Part shown: positions 54,701 to 62,435 of the stretch, one piece after another
How the letters are laid out: each line of letters begins with the position of its first letter
Numbering within the stretch: the stretch's first letter is position 1
DNA from: Deltaproteobacteria bacterium
Lineage (GTDB): Bacteria; Myxococcota; Kuafuiibacteriia; Kuafuiibacteriales; Kuafuiibacteriaceae
DNA: 64,000 nucleotides
Assembly: GCA_016713425.1 (NCBI GenBank)
Contig: JADJPE010000005.1
Span: 682,001 to 746,000, forward strand
Reading direction: 5' to 3'
The notes under the pieces: model-generated
What the model saw: only the letters and a program-made list of their open reading frames with translations
Databases searched by the model: none
Told to the model about the DNA's origin: nothing
Program-made: the position numbers and the translations under genes

Positions 54701-55722
54701 ATCGCGGGGTGCCTCGGGTTCTGACCGACATCGCCGGCGAGGCGATCTGGACTTGGACGCCCGACCCCTTCGGGCGAGGCGTTCCGGACGAGGACCCGGA
54801 TGCCGACGGCCAACGTACGCGGTTCGACCTCCGTTTTCCGGGACAGCTCTTCGATGTTGAAACAGGTCTGCACCAGAACTATTTGCGCACCTACAGTCCG
54901 GAATACGGACGCTATCTCGAGCCCGACCCGCTCGCGATGTACGGCCAGACGCAAGCGTACACCTACGCGGCTGGCAATCCCGTGCAGGGCATCGACTGGA
55001 TGGGCCTCGCGCCCGTTCCGATCGCGGGCCGCGCCTATATTCCGGGCGGACCTCCGCTTCCGCCTGAGGTGGGGTTCATGTCGAATCACACGCTGGACAT
55101 TCCGTCCGTAGATTCGGATGTCATCAGCTCCGCCCTTTCGCAGTGTGGTGCGCTGAATGACGTGGCGGTCGTCATCGCCCACGGAGATCCGAATGGAGAG
55201 GGGCTATACCGGAACAGACCAGAGACTCTGACCGTGTTGGACAAGAACGGTGTACCGGTCGAGATCACGCGTCACGGAATTCCCGTCTCACCGGCCGATG
55301 TGGTTCAGCAGCTCCAGGAATTCGGGTGGGACCCATCGATGCCGATTCTCGTCCTCGCCTGTCATGGGGCGGTGTGCAGCATCGATACGATGACAAGTCA
55401 GGCCCAGGAGATCCTGAGGGAAGCCAACGCAAGCGGGGGCTCGTGCGATGTCTACGCAAGTGGGCAAGCGATCCCGGCTGGGCAGCCCTCCGAGACCCCG
55501 ATTCCGCGCGACTTCGGCCCCGTCACCGCGCCGCCGCCCGATCTTCCCAAGAGTCCACGCGACATCGAATGGTTCGTTCGGAACCTCCCGGACGCCCTCG
55601 ATGCGCTCGGTCGGGTCATCAGCAACGTCGCCGCCAACGGACCAAGCGCCCCAGGTCGCGCCCCCGGACAGGTGCCTGTCGTGCTGCCAGGACCGGGCGG
55701 CGTTCCAATCCCGGCACCCTGA
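48724..55722 (+). CDS. Giant RHS/YD-repeat lipoprotein 2 with caspase-like C-terminal tip
   Basis: 2332 residues, paralogue of the RHS protein at 33435 along almost its whole length. Normal lipoprotein signal (MLKKHAPALT to LGFGC, Cys28), Asp/Ala/Asn linker, the shared STRFLYEGDNPIQTGVASG block, a carboxypeptidase-regulatory-like domain, NHL-like repeats (about 690-1000), YD repeats to about 1990, and the RHS core (about 1992-2096: RFPGQLFDVETGLHQNYLRT, GRYLEPDP, ending GIDWMGL). The tip differs completely: VAVVIAHGDPNG (H2153) and MPILVLACHGAVCS (C2213) have the His-Gly and hydrophobic-Ala-Cys signature of clan CD (caspase/CHAT-like) cysteine proteases. Ends in a Pro/Gly-rich tail. Probably an outer-surface protein; no immunity gene adjoins. 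Confidence 0.9.
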   Translation: MLKKHAPALTLATLSAATILVVALGFGCGGSGRTDRPPNASPDATSGDGGTADVAQPDATANTDAAPNTDAASSADAALDTDAASNADAGLKADAGEGSADPWLDDSQPPTPVDLSGAFDFYDSTRFLYEGDNPIQTGVASGAIKPDQIAVLRGKVTDREGTPMAQVEVTVLDQADYGASRTKSDGVFEVAVNGGRQVSVTLKKAGYLSVQRSITPKRLDWTWVPDVVMTPLDAKVTEVPLSTLSEPVFAEGSPVVDEDGTRTARVLFQPGVIAEMVMPDGTRTSLPSLHVRATEYTVGPTGPSAMPGILPRTSMYTYAVELSVDEAETAGATSVVFSEPVPLFVDNFLGVATGSIVPVGVYDRTCACWLPIENGLVISVLAIEAGSAVLDVTGSGVAANASELATLGISDTERRAIAERFAVGQSFWRSPLPHFSPIDCNFPGGPDCDLGAACEPLVDVEPEEVTEDPCEGSGSIIQCENQALAEAIPLRGTPYALHYVSARSLANQATRRLSLAITRDEISPKLKRVLVTTDIAGQRIETRYDPRPKLQHRIEWNGKDAWGRSLKSSSAVVEIGYVYPVAYTTAAQLLTGAFMARGETFRLDVDRARGEFTVFKRLEIPQERLRYPRPPPAGLGGWSLNVHHEFDRGLAWLGTGENTRVSQVQRLSPYYDADTLAVTPPLPPPPRGAAGTVPFNAVFGPDGAMYWWHRRGPCSSLLRVNPERTEVTHVLGRLDSQYGELGLVPVTVDQPEDGEDAKASCLSQPTMPSFDARGRLHFSLPYLGKVFRFEAAEGTLSLVAGNGSCENNEYAKCDPGTFVEGGKATERALGRVGRPVFSSSCAMYLPSDGCQVLEVSPSGDVSGFFGLKPGTKLDTQPASCEQMRFYSSDTSLPLLGAVGVDSKDDVFVLQGKTVRFTGGGYKDAFCGTSVLRVDQSGRVEPIAGAGMELAGPGDFAMDAQFACLTNLLVGSRDSLHLSEHRIDTPGPRELLWRVEPEGYLSLLHVSRGGDPLFWATYLLGPDETAYHFKFGDTMRLDAPLHNRWVSPDGLWVAESDARGRHIRTTNAISGVVHTSFAYDAANRLSTVVDRLGRSVVIERDAVGTPTAIVAPTGERTELSVNNEGLLASVVEPGGGRYEMTYDDRRLLSAFRYPEGATSTFEYDDEGRLTKDESSRGRVQTLSRAREDRRTTITLSEGVHARSFVVEAQTGPLREPRVLRKQVLADGSVVEGRSDVNTAGIEVRETKFPSGARRELTMTPDSRWGMDAPYASEIAWVEPTGVRHVQTRNTSASADASDPLKLNAFSRETRLNSQRLMETYSPSTRTETLDFLQLKMRRLTVRDERDNLLSETWRDSQDGVSVQTTSFHYDAEGRLESIDGPRDDVDDIYTFSRDSAGRVSRVVDPVGGAYSFVEREPGGRITHLTASNGADVKISYAPGGRVASFDRNGRISRMGIDPLSFRESFTAANGAEWQVLKDSKGQGIAEFATPVGTRMRRTHDPARGEMLVELIDSSGVVRGSQSSSFDRATSTLMTTIGGVPVVSTLHPVFGKPLSISRDGRTRYFSYDPERRVTRIVEASGAATTFTYSLDGSMQRTDPTGLVTQWIRGSMARLATFVSPAAGSLSLTYDAANNLIGHQDARGISATYAYDALNRMTRMATPDDTIEIEYGDAAVGPWRPTRLRNTTGQSVFDYNVHGEPTGRVETIEGVDLSVRYARDSMGAITQTTYPSGLVVNFARDPAGLVRSIDAVLPASEPDSAVAILTEATYLPFGPLTGYMMPSGQRHQRSYDGAYRPIEVLTQGLRRWSYAYDDYGGLASIDENGTREELFEYDDDLRLILAQGPYGEQAFSLSAAGDRRSWADGAAAPVDYEYDATTGRLSTVSSLADPFEYDASGNTTKMGDLVLSYNASGRLTGAEGPFGTATYRFNARGQRVAKTVNGATSLYVYEDGAKLLGEYDEDGSPRREIMWLDTMPVATLEFTAEGWQLQWITTDHRGVPRVLTDIAGEAIWTWTPDPFGRGVPDEDPDADGQRTRFDLRFPGQLFDVETGLHQNYLRTYSPEYGRYLEPDPLAMYGQTQAYTYAAGNPVQGIDWMGLAPVPIAGRAYIPGGPPLPPEVGFMSNHTLDIPSVDSDVISSALSQCGALNDVAVVIAHGDPNGEGLYRNRPETLTVLDKNGVPVEITRHGIPVSPADVVQQLQEFGWDPSMPILVLACHGAVCSIDTMTSQAQEILREANASGGSCDVYASGQAIPAGQPSETPIPRDFGPVTAPPPDLPKSPRDIEWFVRNLPDALDALGRVISNVAANGPSAPGRAPGQVPVVLPGPGGVPIPAP

Positions 55723-55814
55723 ACGCCGAAAGGTCTGCGGCAAGCCAGCCCCGTGAGTCTCTCGTCCGGCGTGGCGGACAATATCACCAGACTTCGAACC
55801 ATTGTCTCTAGACC

Positions 55815-57299
55815 TCAGGGTGGGCCGAAATCTGCGGATTTGGATCGGTGCCGACGGCCCTGGAGGAGTTTTTCGGCCTGCGCCACCAGTGCTGTCAGCA
55901 GCGGCGCGACGCCGATGACACCGAGCGAGACCGAGACTCTGCTCAACCCCTCTGGGTAGACCAGCAGCAGAAGGCCGAGGCCGGTCATCATCGTTCCCGA
56001 CAGCAGCTTCAACAACCGTCCTTCTCGCTCCTCCAGCTTTCGTGCACCGAGCTTCCAGGCGAAGGCCAGCACGATGACCAGAAGCGGGGATACGTAGATC
56101 AGATTGTAGGCCATGAGATAGGCGTAATACGTGCCGCGGGAGAGCTGATGCAGGGTCAAGGTGCGCGTGTAGACCATCGGAAGGCCGGCGGTGCACAAGA
56201 GCTCGTAGCTGTTGGCGACGACAGCGAGAGCTACTGTGCCGGCCACCAGCGCCGGAAGATGTTCGCCGCCGACCAGTCGTCGCATCCGCCTAAACAGGCC
56301 CGGCTTGGCTGACTCGGGAATGCTCAGCGACGGACCTCTTCGGAAGGCGAAGTAGTCCTTCATGCTTAGACCTCCCATGACGACGGCCAGCACGCCCGCC
56401 AGCATGGTGATGAAGCGCAGCTCGCCGAGCAGCAAGAACAGACTGAGCCAGGCGGCCATGAACACGAAGTAGATAGCGCCCGAGAAGAAAACGAAGACTC
56501 CACCGATCAGCACCATCCGCGCTCGACTACGCGCATGAACCAGAAGACTGAGCAGGAACAGCAGCACGAAGAATGCGCATGGGTTGAAGGCGTCGAGCCC
56601 GGCTAAGACCAGGGTCAGAGCCGGAAGGGAGAAGCTTCCTGGATCCATCGCGCCGACCAGGGGCAAGTTCAGCGGTTGCTCTGAGCCGGAAGCACCCAGC
56701 GCCGGCTGCTCGACCTTCGGGTCTGCTTCCACGGCGTCCACGGCGTCCACGGCGTTCCGGAGCTGTTGCTGATAGCATTGCTCGAGTCGTTCGCGCAGCA
56801 TTTTGCCAGCAGACTCTGGGCGGTCGAAACCGACTCGCATTGTCTTGCAGAACAACACCGCCGGCACCGAGTTTGCCGGCTGGCCAACCGCCTCGGCAAG
56901 CCGAGCATAGAGCAGGCGTGCGGCCGGGTCTTGGCTGAGGTCATAGCTGTGCAAATCCAGCCAAGGGAGCTCAGCGGGTAGCGCTTCGACGAATGGGCGG
57001 GCCCGCTGGCAATGCTTGCACTCACGGGTCCAGAAAAAGTACAGCGGGATACGCGGCTCACCACGCGTGGTCTCGGGAACGGTGACCCACGTAGACTCGT
57101 GTACCGCGGGCGTGCCTTGGGCCGCGGCAAGCCGGACGGGCAGCAGGCTGGCAAACAAGCCGGCGAACAGGCCGCCGACCAAGCCGGCGAGCGTGAGTAG
57201 ACCTCCGGTCCTTGCGACAACAGCCGCCAAGCTTCGACGCCCGGAAACCATCGCATGGAATGTACAGCGCACGCGTTGACTGACGTCCGTCATGGGCAC
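55815..57299 (-). CDS. Thioredoxin-CcdA/DsbD-like thiol electron-transfer protein
   Basis: 494 residues from a GTG (ATGs at 57293 and 57251 are alternatives; the latter gives the shorter signal segment). After the signal, a periplasmic thioredoxin-like domain has CKHC in YFFWTRECKHCQRARPFVE. An AVDAVDAVEA repeat and linker lead to at least six membrane helices of the CcdA/DsbD type, with paired Cys in DAFNPCAFFVLLFLL and SYELLCTAGLPMVY. It would pass electrons from cytoplasmic thioredoxin across the membrane to its own periplasmic CXXC. The domain order is thioredoxin first, the reverse of DsbD. Convergent with RHS gene 2. Confidence 0.85.
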   Translation of the reverse strand: MPMTDVSQRVRCTFHAMVSGRRSLAAVVARTGGLLTLAGLVGGLFAGLFASLLPVRLAAAQGTPAVHESTWVTVPETTRGEPRIPLYFFWTRECKHCQRARPFVEALPAELPWLDLHSYDLSQDPAARLLYARLAEAVGQPANSVPAVLFCKTMRVGFDRPESAGKMLRERLEQCYQQQLRNAVDAVDAVEADPKVEQPALGASGSEQPLNLPLVGAMDPGSFSLPALTLVLAGLDAFNPCAFFVLLFLLSLLVHARSRARMVLIGGVFVFFSGAIYFVFMAAWLSLFLLLGELRFITMLAGVLAVVMGGLSMKDYFAFRRGPSLSIPESAKPGLFRRMRRLVGGEHLPALVAGTVALAVVANSYELLCTAGLPMVYTRTLTLHQLSRGTYYAYLMAYNLIYVSPLLVIVLAFAWKLGARKLEEREGRLLKLLSGTMMTGLGLLLLVYPEGLSRVSVSLGVIGVAPLLTALVAQAEKLLQGRRHRSKSADFGPP

Positions 57300-57476
57300 C
57301 CCGAGACGAGTATACTCCAGTCGAAGACGCGGCCTTTGCCTTCATGCGGATCGAGCCTGTGGAGGCCGAGTAGCCAACGGCGGCGGCGTCACGCGTTGCG
57401 CCATTTCCAAATGGTTACCGAAGTCCGCAGACTGCTTGTGAACTGGTTGGGCGTGCGTGTTGCCTGCGTTGACTGT

Positions 57477-57740
57477 ATGTCAAGGCGAGTCGGGCTCGGC
57501 TGCATTCTTCTACTTCCCGTAATGTCCTCGTGCGGAATCATGGGTCTCGGCGAGGGCTCAACGGCAGAGATCTGCAACGAGGCTTGTGCGATCTGGGATG
57601 GTTGTGCCGGCCCCTCGGACTGGTACCCCTATGCGACGTGTATCTCCGACTGCAAGGCAGAGGGTGACTGGGATCATGACTACGTCGATTGCTTGAAAGA
57701 ACGAACCACTTGTACCGATATGGAGCTCGAATGCGGATGA
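57477..57740 (+). CDS. Small Cys-rich lipoprotein
   Basis: 87 residues. A larger frame runs back to 57255, but the ATG at 57477 gives a compact lipoprotein signal, MSRRVGLGCILLLPVMSSCG (lipobox Cys19). The mature part has eight Cys in about 60 residues (CNEACAIWDGC, CISDCKAEG, CLKERTTC, ELECG), forming a disulfide-stapled surface domain. No family name known; such proteins are common in myxobacteria. Confidence 0.6.
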   Translation: MSRRVGLGCILLLPVMSSCGIMGLGEGSTAEICNEACAIWDGCAGPSDWYPYATCISDCKAEGDWDHDYVDCLKERTTCTDMELECG

Positions 57741-57821
57741 TCGAAGGACTCTGTGTCGTACGAATGTAGAAGCGGGCGTGAAGATTCGTTTCGCCAGCCG
57801 CTGCCATGATAGGCTCACGCA

Positions 57822-58979
57822 ATGCGTGGATACGCTTCGAGCCACCCTTGCTTGGTTCTGCTGGCTGCCATCGGTGCACTGCTCTCCATGGGAGGGTGCC
57901 GAGACTGCGATTCAAACCCGCAGGACGGCGCAGCCTCTGCGTCCAGAACTTCGGGCTCCGCGGCATCTCCGGGCTCCGCGGGATCTTCGGGCTCCGCGGC
58001 CGCCGCATCCGGAGTCGCGCGGGATCCAGCAGAACACGGCGCCAAGCCGGTTCATCTGGCGATGACGATGGACGATGTGCGTGCGGCGCTTGGAGAGCCG
58101 ACTTCGATCGAGGGTCCAGTGCGTCCGGCGGAGCCGATCTACTGGTTGTACGGTCTTTCGAGACTCCAGTTTCGGGCGGGTCGCCTCGTCGGATGGATCA
58201 AAGTAGACGACGGCGGTGCGCCGCGGGTGGTTCTCGACGAAGACCGGAAGGCACGCGTCGATCGAATGAGGACCGTGGCGATGCACACCGACCGACGTAC
58301 GATGCTCGATGCAGCAACCCTGGATGGCTCGGCGACACTCGACCATGCGGGAGCGTCCGACCGGTCGGCGGCGTTCGATCGGTCGGCCACTCTGGACGAG
58401 GTTCTGCTTGTGATGGGCGTTCCGCAGTCCTGGTACCCGCTGGATGAGGGGCGCACGATGATCGAGTATGGAACGGGACTCCTCACTTTCGACGGCCGGG
58501 AGCAGATCGAATCGTGGTCGAACTTTGATGGCAACCTTCGCATCTCGATGGGGGAGCCCGAGAAGGACGCACGGCCGGTGCGTCTCGGATCGACGGCGTC
58601 CGCGGTTGTCGCGGCGATGGGCACACCCGAGAAGTGGTCGCGTTGGTCGAGCAACCGGGAGCACTGGTGCTGGGGCCCCGCCGATCGAAGCTGCATAGCC
58701 TTCCAAGACGATCGTGTGGTCGGCTGGGAGAACCGCGACGGTGCGCTTCGCGTAACGATTGGACCCGACCGCAGCGAGATCTCCTCGGATGCGCCAAAAG
58801 CTTCGTTCTTCGACGTGGGCGATTCAGCAGACGAGGTCGCCCGGTTGATGGGGACGCCAACGGTTATCGAGGACGACACCTGGTTCTACCCCAAGGATGC
58901 GAGCGTGTCGTTCAAGGCTGGCCGTGTCGTGACGTGGGATGATCCAGGCGGCGTGTTGCGTGTTGGCGGGCGACGCTAG
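57822..58979 (+). CDS. Lipoprotein with four BamE/SmpA-like repeats
   Basis: 385 residues; lipobox LLSMGGC (Cys26) and a Gly/Ser/Ala linker. Four tandem units follow, each with a short helix ending (A/V)(M/L)GxP then strands: DDVRAALGEPTSIEGPVRP, DEVLLVMGVPQSWYPL, SAVVAAMGTPEKWSRWSS and DEVARLMGTPTVIEDD, each closing with WxxxDG-type strands (IESWSNFDGNLRISMG, VVGWENRDGALRVTIG, VVTWDDPGGVLRVG). This is the SmpA/OmlA (BamE) fold, normally one per protein and part of outer-membrane assembly. Four copies suggest a binding scaffold. Unit 1 and 2 are separated by a Asp/Ser/Ala-rich insert. Confidence 0.8.
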   Translation: MRGYASSHPCLVLLAAIGALLSMGGCRDCDSNPQDGAASASRTSGSAASPGSAGSSGSAAAASGVARDPAEHGAKPVHLAMTMDDVRAALGEPTSIEGPVRPAEPIYWLYGLSRLQFRAGRLVGWIKVDDGGAPRVVLDEDRKARVDRMRTVAMHTDRRTMLDAATLDGSATLDHAGASDRSAAFDRSATLDEVLLVMGVPQSWYPLDEGRTMIEYGTGLLTFDGREQIESWSNFDGNLRISMGEPEKDARPVRLGSTASAVVAAMGTPEKWSRWSSNREHWCWGPADRSCIAFQDDRVVGWENRDGALRVTIGPDRSEISSDAPKASFFDVGDSADEVARLMGTPTVIEDDTWFYPKDASVSFKAGRVVTWDDPGGVLRVGGRR

Positions 58980-59084
58980 ATTCCACCGCGACCGGACCTC
59001 CCCGGCTTCGGCCGGCATCGCGCCGCTGAGGTGGACGGGGTCGCGTAGCGTGAAGAAGCTCGACGCGCGGAGAGAAGAATTCGT

Positions 59085-62000
59085 TCAATTACAGCGGCGT
59101 TTCCTTGTGTTGCACGAACCGCTGCAGCAGTCGGCGTTCGTTGCACAGGTCCCCGCCGGCACCACGCAGCTGGAGCAGTTGTTCGTGTCGCTCGGGCAAG
59201 TTTCCGACGTGCCACTACAGCTTTCGGCCGGGTCGCACGAGATATCGCTCGACGCACGGCACTGCGTCGCCGGGGACGCAAACGTGCAGCTTGCCGTGCA
59301 GCACGCGCCACCATCGCAGTCCTCGCCCGGTTCGACAACGTCGTTGCCGCAGACGCTGGCCGGGATCTCGCCACACACGTCACAACTCGTCACGGAGCAG
59401 CTGTTACAGACCGGCACCGTGCAGGTCCTGCAGATCGCCCGCTTTCCCGTTCCACTCTGTCCGCACAACCCGCAGTCGGTCACCGTCTGCTCGGTCGAGC
59501 CGCACACCGCGCAGTCCGTCACATCGCAGGTCGCGCAACTTTGGCAATCGATGGTATCCGCGGGGCAAATGGACGAAGCACCGGTGCAGACTTCTGCCGG
59601 GTCGCACGACAGATCCGTCGACGCGCGACAAACACTCGCCGCGGACGCAAAGGTGCAGCTCTCGGTACAACACGCGCCGCCATCGCAAGATTCACCCGCC
59701 TCAACAAGGCCATTGCCGCACACCGCGCCCTGGCTTCCGCAATCGCCGACCTCATACAGATGGCTCTCCGTGGTTTCGCATATGCCGTCTCCGGAGTTGA
59801 TGAGGGCCGTCATGCGAACGGGGGCAAGGCGTTTGGTCGTCGTCCCGTCACCGAGCTGGCCGTTCGCGTTGTAGCCCCACGCCCAGACGCTGCCGTCGGA
59901 AAGCATCGCGAAACTGCTAGAACCGGCGCCCATGACCTCGTCGGCTGGACCAGGCAAAGAAACCATCACGGGCAGCGACCTGAATTGCGCGGTCGTGCCA
60001 TCGCCCACTTCGCCATCGAGATTGCGACCCCAACACCAAACGGTGCGGTCGGTCTTGACCGCGCACGCGTGGTAGTATCCAGCGCTGATCGAAAGGACCT
60101 GGTTTCCGAGTTCGTTGACGCCGGTTTGGACTGGCGTCGAGGGATACGTGTTCGTCGTTCCGTCGCCAACCTGGCCAAAGTCGTTTTGACCCCAGCACCA
60201 GACCGTTCCATCGTCCTTCAACGCGCAACTCAAGGACTGCCCGATCGCCATCGAAACAACGTGGTTGCCGAGCTGCTCGACCCCAGCCTGCGCCGGCACC
60301 GCCTCACTCGGGCTGGTGAATCCTCGACCGAGCGTGCCCTGGAAGTTCTGGCCGCTGCACCACAACGTCCCGTCCATCCGAAGTGCGCACATATGCGTAT
60401 CGCGGGCGGCAACCTGAATGACCTGATTGCCGAGCTCAGCGATCCCTGACTGGACGGGGGCCAACCGGGTGGTGGTCGTCCCGTCACCGAGCTGACCATC
60501 GGCGTTGGCACCCCAACACCAGAGCGTTCCGTCCATCTTCACGGCGCAACTGTTGAGGAAGCCGCCGGACAGGCTCGCGACTTGGTTTCCAAGACCGAGT
60601 ACCGGAACGAACGTCTTGCGCATGGTCGTCGTACCATCGCCGACCGTACCGAAGTAGTTGTAGCCGGCCGAATAGAGTTCGCCGCCCCGAAGGCGCACGA
60701 ACGTGTTGAACATTCCGATGGAGAGCTGCTTGGGCACGTTGGCTGACTCAGTCGGTGTCGGAAGACCAACCGTTGCCGTCGGATACAAACGATCTGTCGT
60801 GTTGCCCGTCGCGAGTTGGCCATAGCCTCCAAAGCCCCAGCACCAGACCGTGTCGTCGACGCGGGTCACGCAAGTGTGCCAGTTGCTTCCCGACAGCTTC
60901 GTTTCCGTCATCAGAAACGTATTAAGAACCACCGTTTCGCTCTCAGGCCCACAGCCTGTCCAATTCCCCTCGCCATCTTGCGCATCGCAACCTTCACCGA
61001 CGGCATCCGCGCACGACGGGATCGGATCCGGAGTGAAACCACAGCTCCCGTCGGTGCACAGGCGACCCGATGGCCCACCACCTTCGTCCTTGCACGCGTG
61101 AAGTGCTGGACTCGAGCCGAACACGTTCCCCCAGAACGCGCCTTCGTGCGTCCGGAAGCTCTGGCGCTCTACCGGGCTCACGCTGAGCCCAGCGTAGGCG
61201 GGATTTCGGAGCGAAATGCGTACCGTATTTCCGAGCGCATTGGTTCGGGCTCCGAGACAGGCGGAGACGGCCTTCTGCCCGGTCGTGTCGAGCGCGCCGT
61301 TCTTCCAGGATGGCGCAAGTCCGAGCGCACCGTAGAAGGTCTTCGCGCCCGAGGGGAACTGAATGCTGACCGAGTCTCCTGAATCGAGCGCACATTCGAT
61401 CGCATACTTGAGGAGAATCTCGAGATCTGCCTGCTGCTGCGCGTTCAACGCCAGACCTTCATAGACCGCATCATCCGCCGTGACCGCGCGATAGTGCTCG
61501 ACGCACCACCGCAACTCCTCGCTGTCGTCGATGCCGTTCGGATCGTCGACGAGCGCTTGCGTCTTCCACGTCGGGGCAAGGTTGTGATAGCCCGGATATG
61601 TTTTGGCTTGCCCGTTCGAACGGTAGATCGTCAGCGAGTCACCTTGAGGCAACGCGCACCACACAAGATGACCCATCATCGACTCGAACGCGGTCTCCTC
61701 GTCCGCGGTCAGCGAAACGACTTGCCCCAGTGTGTTGGCGATCTTGATCGCCGTCGCGGGATTCGTCCCATTGACGTAGAGGCCATTGAGTGGAAGGCCA
61801 TTCAGCGGAAGGCCGTTCACATAGAGACCGTTGGGATAGAGCCCGTTCACATAGAGACCATTGAGCGGAAGACCATTCACATAGAGACCGTTGAGAGGAA
61901 GGCCATTCAGAGAAAGCCCATTTACCGGCAGACCGTTCACATAGAGACCATTGAGTGGAAGACCGTTTACGTAGAGACCGTTGAGAGGAAGGCCATTCAG

Positions 62001-62435
62001 CGGAAGTCCATTGAGTGGAAGACCGTTCACGTAGAGCCCGTTGAGCGGAAGACCGTTCAACGGCAGACCGTTGTAGCCTATGCCGTTGACGTAGAGACCA
62101 TTCACATAGAGACCGTTGAGCGGAAGGCCGTTCAAAGGGAGGCCATTCACATAGAGGCCATTCGGCACCATCGAGTTGAAGGACAGGCCGTTCACGTAGA
62201 GCCCGTTGTTGCTGAGACCATTCACCTCAAGGGAGTTGTGGATCGTGAGTTTGCTCGAAGCGCTTGCGACCTGGGGCGTCTTTGTACCGTCGCCCTCGAG
62301 GACACCACCTTCTGGCACGCATCCACTTGAAGTGCTCACCACACTCAAAGCGAAGACAGCGGCCGCCATCAACGTCATCCTTCGCAACACGGGCGCAATG
62401 GCCCAAGCCAATGTCGATCGTCTCGACTCAACCAT
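59085..62435 (-). CDS. Giant lipoprotein: NGL pentapeptide repeats + RCC1 repeats + Cys-rich C-terminus
   Basis: 1116 residues from ATG 62435, with AGGAG eight bases upstream; an open frame to 62585 is rejected. Lipobox STSSGC (Cys39). Residues about 71-227 are some 31 pentapeptides of NGLYV/NGLPL type, a variant of pentapeptide-repeat beta-helices. Next is a two-copy region with ALPQGDSLTIYRSNG and ALDSGDSVSIQFPSG (about 240-430). About seven RCC1-type repeats follow (GxLGDGTTTxRxxPV, CAVKMDGTLWCWGANADGQL; about 540-900), predicted to form a seven-bladed propeller. The last 210 residues are Cys-rich (CDPAESCSGTSETCPSD, CATNADCCSGSCNTRKRRCN), as in metazoan-like adhesins. Probably cell-surface binding; ligand unknown. 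Confidence 0.85.
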   Translation of the reverse strand: MVESRRSTLAWAIAPVLRRMTLMAAAVFALSVVSTSSGCVPEGGVLEGDGTKTPQVASASSKLTIHNSLEVNGLSNNGLYVNGLSFNSMVPNGLYVNGLPLNGLPLNGLYVNGLYVNGIGYNGLPLNGLPLNGLYVNGLPLNGLPLNGLPLNGLYVNGLPLNGLYVNGLPVNGLSLNGLPLNGLYVNGLPLNGLYVNGLYPNGLYVNGLPLNGLPLNGLYVNGTNPATAIKIANTLGQVVSLTADEETAFESMMGHLVWCALPQGDSLTIYRSNGQAKTYPGYHNLAPTWKTQALVDDPNGIDDSEELRWCVEHYRAVTADDAVYEGLALNAQQQADLEILLKYAIECALDSGDSVSIQFPSGAKTFYGALGLAPSWKNGALDTTGQKAVSACLGARTNALGNTVRISLRNPAYAGLSVSPVERQSFRTHEGAFWGNVFGSSPALHACKDEGGGPSGRLCTDGSCGFTPDPIPSCADAVGEGCDAQDGEGNWTGCGPESETVVLNTFLMTETKLSGSNWHTCVTRVDDTVWCWGFGGYGQLATGNTTDRLYPTATVGLPTPTESANVPKQLSIGMFNTFVRLRGGELYSAGYNYFGTVGDGTTTMRKTFVPVLGLGNQVASLSGGFLNSCAVKMDGTLWCWGANADGQLGDGTTTTRLAPVQSGIAELGNQVIQVAARDTHMCALRMDGTLWCSGQNFQGTLGRGFTSPSEAVPAQAGVEQLGNHVVSMAIGQSLSCALKDDGTVWCWGQNDFGQVGDGTTNTYPSTPVQTGVNELGNQVLSISAGYYHACAVKTDRTVWCWGRNLDGEVGDGTTAQFRSLPVMVSLPGPADEVMGAGSSSFAMLSDGSVWAWGYNANGQLGDGTTTKRLAPVRMTALINSGDGICETTESHLYEVGDCGSQGAVCGNGLVEAGESCDGGACCTESCTFASAASVCRASTDLSCDPAEVCTGASSICPADTIDCQSCATCDVTDCAVCGSTEQTVTDCGLCGQSGTGKRAICRTCTVPVCNSCSVTSCDVCGEIPASVCGNDVVEPGEDCDGGACCTASCTFASPATQCRASSDISCDPAESCSGTSETCPSDTNNCSSCVVPAGTCATNADCCSGSCNTRKRRCN
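61755..62225. repeat. 15-bp tandem repeat array encoding NGL pentapeptides
   Basis: About 31 units of 15 bp, alternating versions of CATAGAGACCGTT and GGAAGGCCATT types, all in frame with the lipoprotein gene. It is coding, not a CRISPR. Confidence 0.93.

Noticed and set aside
61755..62225. Regular 15-bp repeats resembling a CRISPR-like array
   Set aside because: Units are contiguous without unique spacers and stay in frame as NGLxx codons within a lipoprotein gene.
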